17,651 nucleotides of DNA, taken from the NCBI GenBank assembly GCA_947457745.1, contig CANGWT010000015.1, positions 1 to 17,651 on the forward strand, written 5' to 3'. Every line of letters starts with the position of its first letter. Position 1 is the stretch's first letter. The notes under the pieces were generated by a model. It did no database searches and had not been told where the DNA came from. It saw only the letters and a program-made list of their open reading frames with translations. Origin of the DNA: Burkholderiaceae bacterium. Its GTDB lineage: Bacteria; Pseudomonadota; Gammaproteobacteria; Burkholderiales; Burkholderiaceae. The position numbers and the translations under genes are program-made. Shown one piece after another: positions 6,393 through 13,846 of the stretch.

Positions 6393-7800
6393 GTTCGATA
6401 ACGTGGATTTCGTGGTTAAGTTGCCCATCGTGAGAGCGCTCTTCACCAATCTTCCTAACCGCATGGAGAACAGTTGTATGGTCCCGCCCCCCAAACAGCT
6501 CACCAATTTCTGGTAGGCTTTTCTGGGTTAGCTCTTTTGCCATAAACATAGCAATTTGCCGTGGCCGAGCAATGTTTGCAGGACGCTTCTTGGAATACAT
6601 GTCGGCAACCTTGATGCTATAAAAATCAGCTACCGCCTTTTGTATATTGTCGACTGATATTTGCCGATTTTGTATGGACAAGAGGTCCTTTAAAGCCACG
6701 CGGGCCACCTCAATCGTGACCTCTTTGCCGTGGAAACGAACAAACGCCAAAATCTTTCTTAGCGCGCCCTCTAATTCTCGGACGTTAGATCTAAGGTGCT
6801 TGGCCACAAAGAAGGCCACATCCTCACTCATGGGAATGCCCTCACTCAAAGCCTTCTTCATAAGAATGGCAACCCGCATCTCTAGTTCTGGCGGTTCAAT
6901 GGCTACAGTTAAGCCAGAATCAAAGCGGGAAATAAGGCGGTCATCAATTCCGGCCATTTCTTTTGGATAGGTGTCGCTGGTAATAATGACCTGAGCTTTG
7001 TTACTTAAAAGTGCCTCAAAGGCGTAAAAAAACTCTTCTTGAGTTCTTGATTTACCACTAAAAAATTGAATGTCATCAATCAACAACAGGTCTAATGAGT
7101 GGTAATAACGCTTAAAGCGATCAAACGCCTTTTGTTGATAGGCCCTAACCACATCAGAGACATATTGTTCGGCGTGAATGTAACGAATCCGAGCGCTCGG
7201 CTTTTCTTTTAGAAGGTGATTCCCAATCGCATGAATAAGGTGGGTTTTGCCCAACCCTACCCCGCCATACAAAAACATGGGGTTATATGAGGTGCCAGGG
7301 TTGTGGGCAACCTGGATCGACGCAGCTCTGGCCAACTGATTTGCCTTACCGGTCACAAAAGTATCAAAGGTAAGGCTGGGGTTCAGTTTGGAGTGATCTT
7401 CAATCTCAAAAGCCTGCTCCTCGGTGGAGTTATTGTCTGTGACCGCAATAAACTCTTGCTGCTCAGGCGACTCCTGGATTGTGGCAACTCCCGCCGCCTG
7501 GGTGCTCAAACCCTCTACACTAAGTACAAAGCTGAGGTTGATTGGGCGACCAAAATACTGATCGGCCAACTCTTGGATGCGGTCAGAGAACGTTTTCTTA
7601 ATCCAGTCAAGCTTAAATCTGTTTGGCGCTCCTACAACGAGTGATTGCTCACTTTCATCAAAAGAAACCAAGTTTAAGGGCTGGATCCAAGTTTTAAACT
7701 GTTGGGGGGAAAGCTCGCGAGCAAGTGCGCCAAGTGCACCGTCCCAAAACCCCAGTGGGCTGAGTGAGTTCAAAGTGATAGGGTTCTGTAAGTTGCTCAT
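6376..7800 (-). CDS. dnaA: Chromosomal replication initiator protein DnaA
   Basis: AAA+ initiator that binds DnaA boxes and opens oriC. With the start at 7800 the protein is 474 residues, close to the usual length. Domain I includes W-D-G-A-L-G-A-L-A-R-E-L-S-P-Q-Q-F and W-I-Q-P-L. A linker follows, then the ATPase with Walker A G-G-V-G-L-G-K-T-H at about 179-187, Walker B L-L-L-I-D-D-I-Q at 238-245, sensor I at I-T-S-D-T-Y-P, and the arginine finger R292 in I-S-R-F-D-S-G. Domain IV carries the box-recognition signature G-G-R-D-H-T-T-V-L-H-A at 437-447. The frame is open up to 7905, but that extension reads through DnaA boxes and resembles no DnaA N-terminus, so ATG 7800 (M-S-N-L-Q-N-P-I-T) is preferred. 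No clear Shine-Dalgarno precedes it. Upstream boxes suggest autoregulation. Confidence 0.98.
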   Translation of the reverse strand: MSNLQNPITLNSLSPLGFWDGALGALARELSPQQFKTWIQPLNLVSFDESEQSLVVGAPNRFKLDWIKKTFSDRIQELADQYFGRPINLSFVLSVEGLSTQAAGVATIQESPEQQEFIAVTDNNSTEEQAFEIEDHSKLNPSLTFDTFVTGKANQLARAASIQVAHNPGTSYNPMFLYGGVGLGKTHLIHAIGNHLLKEKPSARIRYIHAEQYVSDVVRAYQQKAFDRFKRYYHSLDLLLIDDIQFFSGKSRTQEEFFYAFEALLSNKAQVIITSDTYPKEMAGIDDRLISRFDSGLTVAIEPPELEMRVAILMKKALSEGIPMSEDVAFFVAKHLRSNVRELEGALRKILAFVRFHGKEVTIEVARVALKDLLSIQNRQISVDNIQKAVADFYSIKVADMYSKKRPANIARPRQIAMFMAKELTQKSLPEIGELFGGRDHTTVLHAVRKIGEERSHDGQLNHEIHVIEQTLKS

Positions 7801-7832
7801 ATTTTTAGAAGATTCATTGTAGCGATCCCATA

Positions 7833-7878
7833 AAGTTATCCACAAGCTGGAAAAGCGTGGAAAACCTGTGGATAACTT
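7833..7878. repeat. 12-bp inverted repeat carrying two perfect DnaA boxes
   Basis: AAGTTATCCACA at 7833-7844 and its exact reverse complement TGTGGATAACTT at 7867-7878 flank a 22-bp centre that holds a third, imperfect box (7856-7864). The symmetry extends three bases beyond the 9-bp DnaA boxes, so it is more than two boxes placed by chance. It sits 33-78 bp upstream of the dnaA start codon, overlapping the likely promoter or leader. Confidence 0.8.
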
Positions 7879-7971
7879 GTGAACAAAGCAAAAAAAACCA
7901 TACAAATTAGAGGTTTACTAAATTAACGCCAAATAAATAGAGAAAAATACCTATATATTCTTCTCTAGCGG

Positions 7972-8000
7972 TTGACCTTTTGCCGGGCAACAAGGAAAAT
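7972..8000 (+). promoter_or_regulatory. Candidate sigma-70 promoter of rpmH-rnpA-yidD-yidC-mnmE
   Basis: TTGACC at 7972-7977 (5 of 6 against TTGACA), a 17-nt spacer and GAAAAT at 7995-8000 (4 of 6 against TATAAT) lie 23 nt upstream of the rpmH ATG. Spacing and position suit a strong housekeeping promoter. The -10 match is modest, so the call is tentative. Confidence 0.5.
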
Positions 8001-8022
8001 ACTGGGTTTTGCAGGATGAATC

Positions 8023-8157
8023 ATGAAAAGAACATACCAACCCTCAGTAACACGTCGTAAACGCACTCACGGATTCCGTATTCGTATGAAAACCAAGAGT
8101 GGGCGTGCGGTGTTAAACGCCCGTCGTGCCAAAGGTCGCAAACGCCTCGCAGTTTAA
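8023..8157 (+). CDS. rpmH: 50S ribosomal protein L34
   Basis: A 44-residue, highly basic large-subunit ribosomal protein. The sequence begins M-K-R-T-Y-Q-P-S, continues with [12 protein letters not shown], and ends with [12 protein letters not shown], matching bacterial L34 almost residue for residue. AGGA lies about 8 nt upstream of the ATG, a good ribosome-binding site. It is divergent from dnaA and first in the operon with rnpA, whose TTG start lies 8 nt after the TAA stop. Confidence 0.98.
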
Positions 8158-8165
8158 TTTAGCAG

Positions 8166-8483
8166 TTGAATAGCGCTAGGATTTCTGAATTACTAAAAAC
8201 ACGCCCCAAGACAAGTTTGTGTTGGGGTTTGTATTTGGCATCCCCGAACCAGGGCGCAAAACCAGATTTGGGTATTGCGGTAGCTAAAAAACTAGCTAAA
8301 CGTGCGGTAGATCGCAACCAATTAAAACGCATGATCCGTGAGTTGGTTAGAAACGCTCAAGCAACAAGCCTTAATAGTGATGTTGTGGTGAAGCTAAAAA
8401 AACCAATTGGTCGTGAAACGCGCGGCAAACTCCGAAGTAAAGAAAAAGAAGGCTTGCGAACCCAAATTGCAGGGCTAATTTAA
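8166..8483 (+). CDS. rnpA: Ribonuclease P protein component
   Basis: Small basic protein that binds the RNase P catalytic RNA and assists cleavage of tRNA 5' leaders. It has 105 residues, within or slightly below the usual range. The diagnostic RNR-type motif is clear: G-I-A-V-A-K-K-L-A-K-R-A-V-D-R-N-Q-L-K-R, followed by M-I-R-E-L-V. An in-frame TAG lies at 8160-8162, so the start can be no earlier than the TTG at 8166. This is the only plausible start before the conserved R-I-S-E-L-L region, and it has no obvious Shine-Dalgarno. Expression probably depends on translation of rpmH just upstream. The stop is followed after one base by the yidD GTG. Confidence 0.93.
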   Translation: MNSARISELLKTRPKTSLCWGLYLASPNQGAKPDLGIAVAKKLAKRAVDRNQLKRMIRELVRNAQATSLNSDVVVKLKKPIGRETRGKLRSKEKEGLRTQIAGLI

Positions 8484-8484
8484 C

Positions 8485-8724
8485 GTGCACCTAATTAACA
8501 AATTGGCTATTCAGGTTGTGAGGCTCTATCAAATAACCCTCAGCCCCTTCGTCGGCATGCACTGTAAATTTACACCATCATGCTCACAATACGCCTGCGA
8601 TTGTTTTGCCAATTACGGATTTTTAAAAAGCTTTAGGCTCATGGTGTGGCGCATTTTGCGTTGCAATCCATGGTCACAAGGCGGACATGACCCTGCAGCA
8701 AAACCAACATCTCATCATTATTAA
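8485..8724 (+). CDS. yidD: Membrane protein insertion efficiency factor YidD
   Basis: A 79-residue membrane-associated protein thought to help YidC/Sec insertion of inner-membrane proteins. It shows the family pattern: an amphipathic N-terminus, R-L-Y-Q-I-T-L-S-P-F-V-G, the cysteine-containing C-K-F-T-P-S-C-S-Q-Y-A, and R-C-N-P-W-S-Q-G-G-H-D-P-A. The start is GTG, one base after the rnpA stop. yidC follows, its ATG 10 nt after this stop. The order rnpA-yidD-yidC is the standard arrangement. Confidence 0.95.
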   Translation: MHLINKLAIQVVRLYQITLSPFVGMHCKFTPSCSQYACDCFANYGFLKSFRLMVWRILRCNPWSQGGHDPAAKPTSHHY

Positions 8725-8734
8725 GCGAACGCAA

Positions 8735-10441
8735 ATGGACTTTAAAAAAACAATTCTTTGGGCGGTCTTCTCCATGTCGGGCCTATTGCTGTATAACAAC
8801 TGGCAGGTTCATGAGGGTAAGCCATCGATGTTTGGTGGGCCTCTAGCAACCGCTCCAGCGCCTACTGATAAAGCTGCAGCCACAAGCAGGGCCGATGTTC
8901 CCGCCCAGTTGTCGAGCACACCAGCCATAGCAACAACGCCAATTATTAATGGTGACTTAATGGAGGGCGGGGAAAAGTTCACACTACAGAATGATGTTCT
9001 TGTGTTGAAAATTAGCTCAAGCGGTGCAAATGTTGTAGATGCAAAGTTACTAAAATCTTTAACAGCAGAAAATAAGCCCGTTGAGTTGTTTCAATACACG
9101 CCAACACACAAATACTTTGCGCGCTCCGGTTTGATTTCTTTAAACAGCGACCTTCCAAACCACACCAGCACCTTCAAGTTAGTTCAATCTGGAAAAGATG
9201 AGTCAGGCCGCCCATTTATTATTTTCGTCAGCGAGCGCAATGGCGTTAAGCTTGAAAAAACCTTCCTCCTAAACTCGGGCAGCTATGTTGTGGATGTTGG
9301 CCATCGCATTACCCAAACTAGCAATAATCCCAATCCTCTTGTTCTTTACACAGAGATTGTTCGGGATGCCTCCCAAGAGCAAAAAATCGGCCCTTTTGAT
9401 GGCGCCTTCTCAGCAAGCACATTTACTGGACCAGCAGCCTACACAGATAAAGAAAAGTTTAATAAGCTCGAATTCACGGCAATTGATAAGAACAAAATCA
9501 CCATCCCTACTCAGGTAGCTGCCGGTGAACCTGCATGGATCGCAATGGTTCAGCATTATTTTGCAAGCGCCTGGATCCCAAGCGATAAGGTAGTACGCGA
9601 TATTTACGCCAACAAAATTGACAACAATCTGTACCGAATCGGTATGCAAACTCCTTTAGGGGTGGTCCCTGCAGGCTCCACTGTTGTAGAAAAAGCCAAA
9701 CTATTTGTCGGCCCGCAAGAAGAGCGTGTGCTAGAAACCATTGCCCCTGGTTTTGAGTTGCTGAAAGATTATGGTTATTTAACCATTTTGGCGAAACCTA
9801 TTTTCTGGCTCTTGGACAACATTCATTCTTATGTTGGTAATTGGGGTTGGTCAATTATTCTATTGACCATCCTAATTAAGTTGGTGTTCTTCCCGCTTTC
9901 AGCAGCAAGCTATAAATCTATGGCGCGCATGAAGGAAGTACAGCCTCGCCTAGTTGCCATGAAAGAGCAGTTCAAGGGTGAGCCACAAAAAATGAATCAA
10001 GCCATGATGGAGATGTATCGCAAAGAAAAGATCAACCCCTTGGGCGGTTGTTTGCCGGTGGTGATTCAGATTCCAGTATTTATCGCTCTGTACTGGGTGC
10101 TATTGTCATCTGTTGAGTTGCGTGGCGCCCCTTGGATTTTGTGGGTTCACGATCTCTCGTTACCAGACACATCCATTAGTGATTTGATTGGCTTAAACTC
10201 AATTCCAATTGGAATTTTGCCAATCATCATGGCCGCCTCTATGTTTGTGCAAACCAAACTTAACCCAACACCACCAGATCCAATTCAGGCGAAGGTGATG
10301 ATGTATATGCCCCTAGTATTCTCAGTCATGTTCTTCTTTTTCCCCGCAGGCCTGGTTTTGTATTGGGTGGTGAATAACTTGCTGTCGATTGCTCAACAAT
10401 GGCAGATCAATCAAATGTTTGGAAAGAAGCTGGTTAAATAA
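8735..10441 (+). CDS. yidC: Membrane protein insertase YidC
   Basis: Inner-membrane insertase and chaperone, acting alone or with SecYEG. From ATG 8735 it has 568 residues, normal for the Gram-negative form. It begins M-D-F-K-K-T-I-L-W-A-V-F with a first membrane segment at about 6-22, then a long periplasmic domain, then the conserved core of five membrane segments from about residue 365. Seen there are S-M-A-R-M-K-E-V-Q-P-R-L in the cytoplasmic hairpin, N-P-L-G-G-C-L-P-V-V-I-Q-I-P-V-F, and F-F-F-F-P-A-G-L-V-L-Y-W-V-V-N-N. The groove position that is Arg in E. coli (R366) is Lys382 here (L-I-K-L-V-F-F-P-L). The frame is open upstream to 8687 inside yidD, but the betaproteobacterial N-terminus matches the 8735 start. 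Confidence 0.97.
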   Translation: MDFKKTILWAVFSMSGLLLYNNWQVHEGKPSMFGGPLATAPAPTDKAAATSRADVPAQLSSTPAIATTPIINGDLMEGGEKFTLQNDVLVLKISSSGANVVDAKLLKSLTAENKPVELFQYTPTHKYFARSGLISLNSDLPNHTSTFKLVQSGKDESGRPFIIFVSERNGVKLEKTFLLNSGSYVVDVGHRITQTSNNPNPLVLYTEIVRDASQEQKIGPFDGAFSASTFTGPAAYTDKEKFNKLEFTAIDKNKITIPTQVAAGEPAWIAMVQHYFASAWIPSDKVVRDIYANKIDNNLYRIGMQTPLGVVPAGSTVVEKAKLFVGPQEERVLETIAPGFELLKDYGYLTILAKPIFWLLDNIHSYVGNWGWSIILLTILIKLVFFPLSAASYKSMARMKEVQPRLVAMKEQFKGEPQKMNQAMMEMYRKEKINPLGGCLPVVIQIPVFIALYWVLLSSVELRGAPWILWVHDLSLPDTSISDLIGLNSIPIGILPIIMAASMFVQTKLNPTPPDPIQAKVMMYMPLVFSVMFFFFPAGLVLYWVVNNLLSIAQQWQINQMFGKKLVK

Positions 10442-10479
10442 ATTTTTAGCAGCCAATAAATAAATAAGGAGTGCCCGCA

Positions 10480-11862
10480 ATGATGACGAGAAAGCTGCCC
10501 ATCATTGCGCTTGCCACAGCACCAGGCAAGGCTGGTATTGGGGTCATTCGTATTAGCGGACCCCAGCTTTTGCCTATGGTCACAGCTTTATTTAATAAAG
10601 CACTTACACCCCGGCAGGCAAGCTTGCTCACACTTCGAGATGCGCAGGGTAAATCGATCGACCAACTTCTTGCTATTTACTTTGCAGCCCCAGCCTCTTT
10701 TACGGGTGAAGATATCTTAGAGCTGCAATGCCACGGTGGCCCACAACTTTTAGAGTTGGTCATGAAGCGATGTCTCGAGTTGGGAAAAGATCAAGGATTG
10801 GTTGTTGCTGAGCCAGGCGAATTTTCTTTACGGGCCTACCTTAATAATAAAATCGATTTAGCCCAAGCTGAGGCGATAGCAGATTTAATTGATGCACAAA
10901 GTGAGGCGGCGGTTCGTGGCGCAGCGCGCTCCTTACAGGGGGCTTTCTCAAATGACATCAACAGCTTGATTGAAGAGATCACCCAGTTGCGCATTTTGGT
11001 GGAGTCTACTCTAGACTTTCCTGAGGAAGAGATTGAGTTCTTAGAGAATGCACAAGCTCGTGAACGCCTAGCAGCAGTAATGCAAAAGTTGCATGCGCTG
11101 AGGGAGGGAGCGAAACAAGGCAAGATTTTGCGTGACGGCATTCAGCTGGTTTTGGCTGGCGCGCCTAACGTTGGGAAAAGCTCTCTTCTGAATCGCCTAG
11201 CTGGCGAGGAGGTAGCGATTGTTACACCTATCGCTGGAACCACAAGAGATCGTGTCAAGGAGAGCATTACCATCGGCGGTGTTCCTATGCACATTATTGA
11301 TACCGCAGGCTTACGTGAAACCAGCGATCTAGTTGAGGCAAAAGGCATCGAAAGATCATGGGAGGCTATTCAGGCAGCAGACCTAGTTATTTTTCTGCAA
11401 GATCCAAGCGCTACAGAAACAAGCAAAAGTGCCGAAATTTTGGAGCTAAAGGCTCAGATATTGAAAGCGCTCCCCCCAAAGTGCCCCGTGTTGGAGGTCA
11501 ACAACAAATCGGATTTGTTGGATAGCCCCATTCCCAATCAAGAGGAAAAACGACCTCTGTTCATTTCAGCCAAGACGGGCGAGGGCATTGAGGCTCTAAA
11601 ACAAAAAATCTTAGAGCTGGTAGGTTGGGGCGGCTCTCAAGAAGGTGTGATTGTGGCGCGTAGGCGTCACTTAGACTGCTTAGACAGGGCCTCTACCCAT
11701 CTAGATCAATCTCAACAATTTGCCGCTAATGGCAATATATCGCTGGAGTTATTTGCAGAAGAACTCCGTTTAGCACAAGATCAGCTCGGACAAATTACTG
11801 GGAAGCTGCTGCCAGACGATCTTTTGGGAAAGATATTTAGCCAATTTTGTATTGGTAAGTAA
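10480..11862 (+). CDS. mnmE: tRNA modification GTPase MnmE
   Basis: GTPase that with MnmG builds the (carboxymethyl)aminomethyl group at C5 of the wobble uridine in several tRNAs. It has 460 residues, a normal length. The N-terminal domain (I-A-L-A-T-A-P-G-K-A-G-I-G-V-I-R-I-S-G) and the helical domain with L-D-F-P-E-E-E-I-E-F are present. The inserted G domain has G1 G-A-P-N-V-G-K-S at 227-234, then T-T-R-D, D-T-A-G, N-K-S-D and S-A-K-T-G-E-G. The protein ends with the catalytic C-I-G-K. AAGGAG at 10466-10471 lies 8 nt before ATG 10480; an upstream in-frame GTG at 10471 overlaps this site and is rejected. A second ATG follows directly at 10483. Confidence 0.97.
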   Translation: MMTRKLPIIALATAPGKAGIGVIRISGPQLLPMVTALFNKALTPRQASLLTLRDAQGKSIDQLLAIYFAAPASFTGEDILELQCHGGPQLLELVMKRCLELGKDQGLVVAEPGEFSLRAYLNNKIDLAQAEAIADLIDAQSEAAVRGAARSLQGAFSNDINSLIEEITQLRILVESTLDFPEEEIEFLENAQARERLAAVMQKLHALREGAKQGKILRDGIQLVLAGAPNVGKSSLLNRLAGEEVAIVTPIAGTTRDRVKESITIGGVPMHIIDTAGLRETSDLVEAKGIERSWEAIQAADLVIFLQDPSATETSKSAEILELKAQILKALPPKCPVLEVNNKSDLLDSPIPNQEEKRPLFISAKTGEGIEALKQKILELVGWGGSQEGVIVARRRHLDCLDRASTHLDQSQQFAANGNISLELFAEELRLAQDQLGQITGKLLPDDLLGKIFSQFCIGK

Positions 11863-11910
11863 AAGGCTTGCCCTTGGCGGGCTTACTGATAAAAAAGACG
11901 CCCAAAATGT

Positions 11911-11916
11911 TAAAAT
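11911..11916 (+). promoter_or_regulatory. Candidate -10 element of pckG
   Basis: TAAAAT lies 36 nt upstream of the pckG ATG in the 90-bp mnmE-pckG spacer. The best -35 candidate, TGATAA at 11887-11892 with an 18-nt gap, is poor. pckG needs its own promoter if mnmE transcription ends before it, but the assignment is weak. Confidence 0.3.
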
Positions 11917-11952
11917 AGTGCGATCAAAAAAATTACATTTCATAGGACTCTC

Positions 11953-13800
11953 ATGACTATCAACACCAATGCACCTGAGTACGTAAAAAACCAAAAACTG
12001 ATTCAATGGGTTGCAGATGTAGCCGCCTTAACCAAGCCAGACAAAATTCGCTGGTGCGATGGTTCCCAGGCTGAATATGATGAATTTTGTGAGTTGTTGG
12101 TAAGCGTAGGTGTGTTCAAGCGCCTCAACCCTGCTAAGCGCAAAAACTCATTCTTAGCTTTGTCAGATCCTGATGATGTGGCTCGCGTTGAAGATCGCAC
12201 ATTTATCTGCTCTGCAAATAAAGAGGATGCGGGCCCCACAAATAATTGGGTAGACCCAGCCGAGATGCGCGCAACCCTTCAGCCATTATTTGATGGTTGT
12301 ATGCGTGGTAGAACAATGTATGTAGTGCCATTCTCTATGGGCCCAATCGGCTCCCCAATCGCTCACATTGGCGTTGAACTGTCCGACAGTCCGTATGTTG
12401 CGATCAATATGCGGCTGATGACTCGTATGGGCCGCGCTGTTATTGATCAGCTTGGCGTTGCCGGCGAATTTGTTCCCTGTATTCATACTGTCGGCAAGCC
12501 TTTAGCGGCTGGCGAAAAAGATATGGCTTGGCCTAATAACAAAACCAAGTACATCGTTCACTATCCAGAAACGCGCGAAATTTGGTCTTTCGGTTCTGGT
12601 TATGGCGGCAATGCTTTGTTGGGTAAAAAATGTTTTGCATTGCGTATTGCATCCAACATGGGGCGTGAGCAAGGTTGGCTCGCAGAGCATATGTTGATTT
12701 TGGGCGCAACATCGCCTGAGGGTAAGAAATACCACATTGCTGCAGCATTCCCATCGGCTTGCGGCAAAACCAACTTCTCAATGATGATCCCGCCAAAGGG
12801 GTTTGAGGGCTGGAAGGTAACCACCATTGGCGATGACATTGCTTGGATTAAACCCCGCAAAGACCCGGCTACCGGAAAGACTCGTTTATTTGCAATTAAC
12901 CCTGAATCAGGATACTTCGGCGTTGCCCCTGGAACAAATCGATTAACTAATCCAAATTGCATAGACTCCCTGAATCAGGATGTGATCTTTACCAATGTTG
13001 GCTTAACTGATGATGGCGATGTGTGGTGGGAGGGTTTAACTGATGTTCCCCCAGCACATTTAATTGATTGGCAGGGTAAGGACTGGACTCCAGCAGACGG
13101 CGCTGCTGGACGCAAGGCCGCCCATGCTAACTCAAGATTTACTATGGCCGCCACCAATAACCCAGCGGTTGATCCTCATTGGGACGACCCTGAAGGCGTT
13201 CCAATTGATGCCTTCTTGTTTGGGGGCCGTCGTTCTACCACCGTTCCATTGGTAAGCGAGGCTCGTGATTGGGTTGAGGGTGTTTACATGGCCGCAACAA
13301 TGGGCTCCGAGACTACTGCCGCGATTACTGGTGAAGTTGGCGTTGTGCGTCGCGATCCTTTTGCGATGATTGCATTTGCTGGCTATAACATGAGCGATTA
13401 CTTCCAGCACTGGTTAAACATTGGTGAAAAACTTGCAGCCGAAGGTGCGGTATTGCCAAAAATCTATTGCGTTAATTGGTTCCGCAAGGATGAGGATGGC
13501 AAGTTTGTTTGGCCTGGATATGGCGAGAATATGCGTGTTCTCTCTTGGATCTTGGCTCGCGCCGAAGGTAGCGCAAAGGGCTCGGAAACAGTCTTCGGGA
13601 TCTCTCCGGGGCACGCAGATATGCACTGGGATGGCATCGATTTCTCCGCCGAAAAGTTTGAGAAGGTAATTGCTGCCTCAGTTGATGAGTGGAAGAGTGA
13701 GCTCAAATTACACTCTGAATTATTTGATCGCTTAGGCGATCGCCTGCCCAAAGAGCTCTTAGAGATGCGGGCAAAAATTGAGAAGCGCTTAAACGCCTAG
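11953..13800 (+). CDS. pckG: Phosphoenolpyruvate carboxykinase (GTP)
   Basis: Cytosolic gluconeogenic enzyme that converts oxaloacetate and GTP to phosphoenolpyruvate, CO2 and GDP. It has 615 residues, typical of the GTP-dependent family rather than the shorter ATP form. Visible motifs are G-G-N-A-L-L-G-K-K-C near 218-227, the P-loop with its reactive Cys (P-S-A-C-G-K-T-N, 267-274, C270), the metal-binding kinase-2 motif G-D-D-I-A-W-I-K at 293-300, and F-G-G-R-R-S-T-T-V-P-L further on. AGGA at 11944-11947 sits 5 nt before the ATG. The gene lies alone between two tRNA-modification genes with spacers of 90 and 46 nt, so it is probably separately transcribed. It fits growth on organic or amino acids. 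Confidence 0.97.
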   Translation: MTINTNAPEYVKNQKLIQWVADVAALTKPDKIRWCDGSQAEYDEFCELLVSVGVFKRLNPAKRKNSFLALSDPDDVARVEDRTFICSANKEDAGPTNNWVDPAEMRATLQPLFDGCMRGRTMYVVPFSMGPIGSPIAHIGVELSDSPYVAINMRLMTRMGRAVIDQLGVAGEFVPCIHTVGKPLAAGEKDMAWPNNKTKYIVHYPETREIWSFGSGYGGNALLGKKCFALRIASNMGREQGWLAEHMLILGATSPEGKKYHIAAAFPSACGKTNFSMMIPPKGFEGWKVTTIGDDIAWIKPRKDPATGKTRLFAINPESGYFGVAPGTNRLTNPNCIDSLNQDVIFTNVGLTDDGDVWWEGLTDVPPAHLIDWQGKDWTPADGAAGRKAAHANSRFTMAATNNPAVDPHWDDPEGVPIDAFLFGGRRSTTVPLVSEARDWVEGVYMAATMGSETTAAITGEVGVVRRDPFAMIAFAGYNMSDYFQHWLNIGEKLAAEGAVLPKIYCVNWFRKDEDGKFVWPGYGENMRVLSWILARAEGSAKGSETVFGISPGHADMHWDGIDFSAEKFEKVIAASVDEWKSELKLHSELFDRLGDRLPKELLEMRAKIEKRLNA

Positions 13801-13846
13801 GCACCCCCTAGATGTTGAGATGTCTTTTTAAAAGCATCGTTATTTA

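Larger units (their letters stand above)
7801..8022. promoter_or_regulatory. dnaA-rpmH divergent control region with second DnaA-box cluster
   Basis: This 222-bp spacer must hold the promoters of dnaA (leftward) and rpmH (rightward). The dnaA side has perfect DnaA boxes at 7836-7844 (+) and 7867-7875 (-), and near matches at 7856-7864 (-, TTTTCCACG) and 7878-7886 (-, TTGTTCACA). Boxes upstream of dnaA are a known means of autorepression and can form the second half of a bipartite origin. The middle (about 7887-7965) is AT-rich. A weak dnaA promoter candidate there is TTGGCG, a 17-nt gap and TAATTT on the minus strand; support for it is poor. Confidence 0.75.

Noticed and set aside
7801..7905. 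Upstream extension of the dnaA frame by 35 codons
   Set aside because: It reads through two perfect DnaA boxes and gives a Cys/Phe/Trp-rich peptide unlike any DnaA N-terminus; the domain I pattern begins just after ATG 7800.
8687..8734. Upstream extension of the yidC frame
   Set aside because: It lies mostly inside the end of yidD, and the known YidC N-terminus (M-D-x-K-x-T-x-L-W) starts at 8735.
10471..10479. GTG start for mnmE
   Set aside because: The GTG overlaps the AAGGAG ribosome-binding site, which is correctly placed for ATG 10480.
11858..11887. Inverted repeat after mnmE as a terminator (AGTAA/TTACT with GCCC/GGGC)
   Set aside because: The stem has an asymmetric internal loop, and on the plus strand it is followed by an A-run, not a T-run. 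It overlaps the mnmE stop codon and may be chance.
13734..13745. 12-bp palindrome AGGCGATCGCCT in pckG, resembling HIP1-type GCGATCGC repeats
   Set aside because: GCGATCGC was noticed at only one other place (about 14793, in mnmC), both in coding DNA; there is no array or pattern suggesting a functional site.
13801..13846. Terminator for pckG in the 46-bp spacer before mnmC
   Set aside because: A short T-run is present, but no stem of useful length precedes it.
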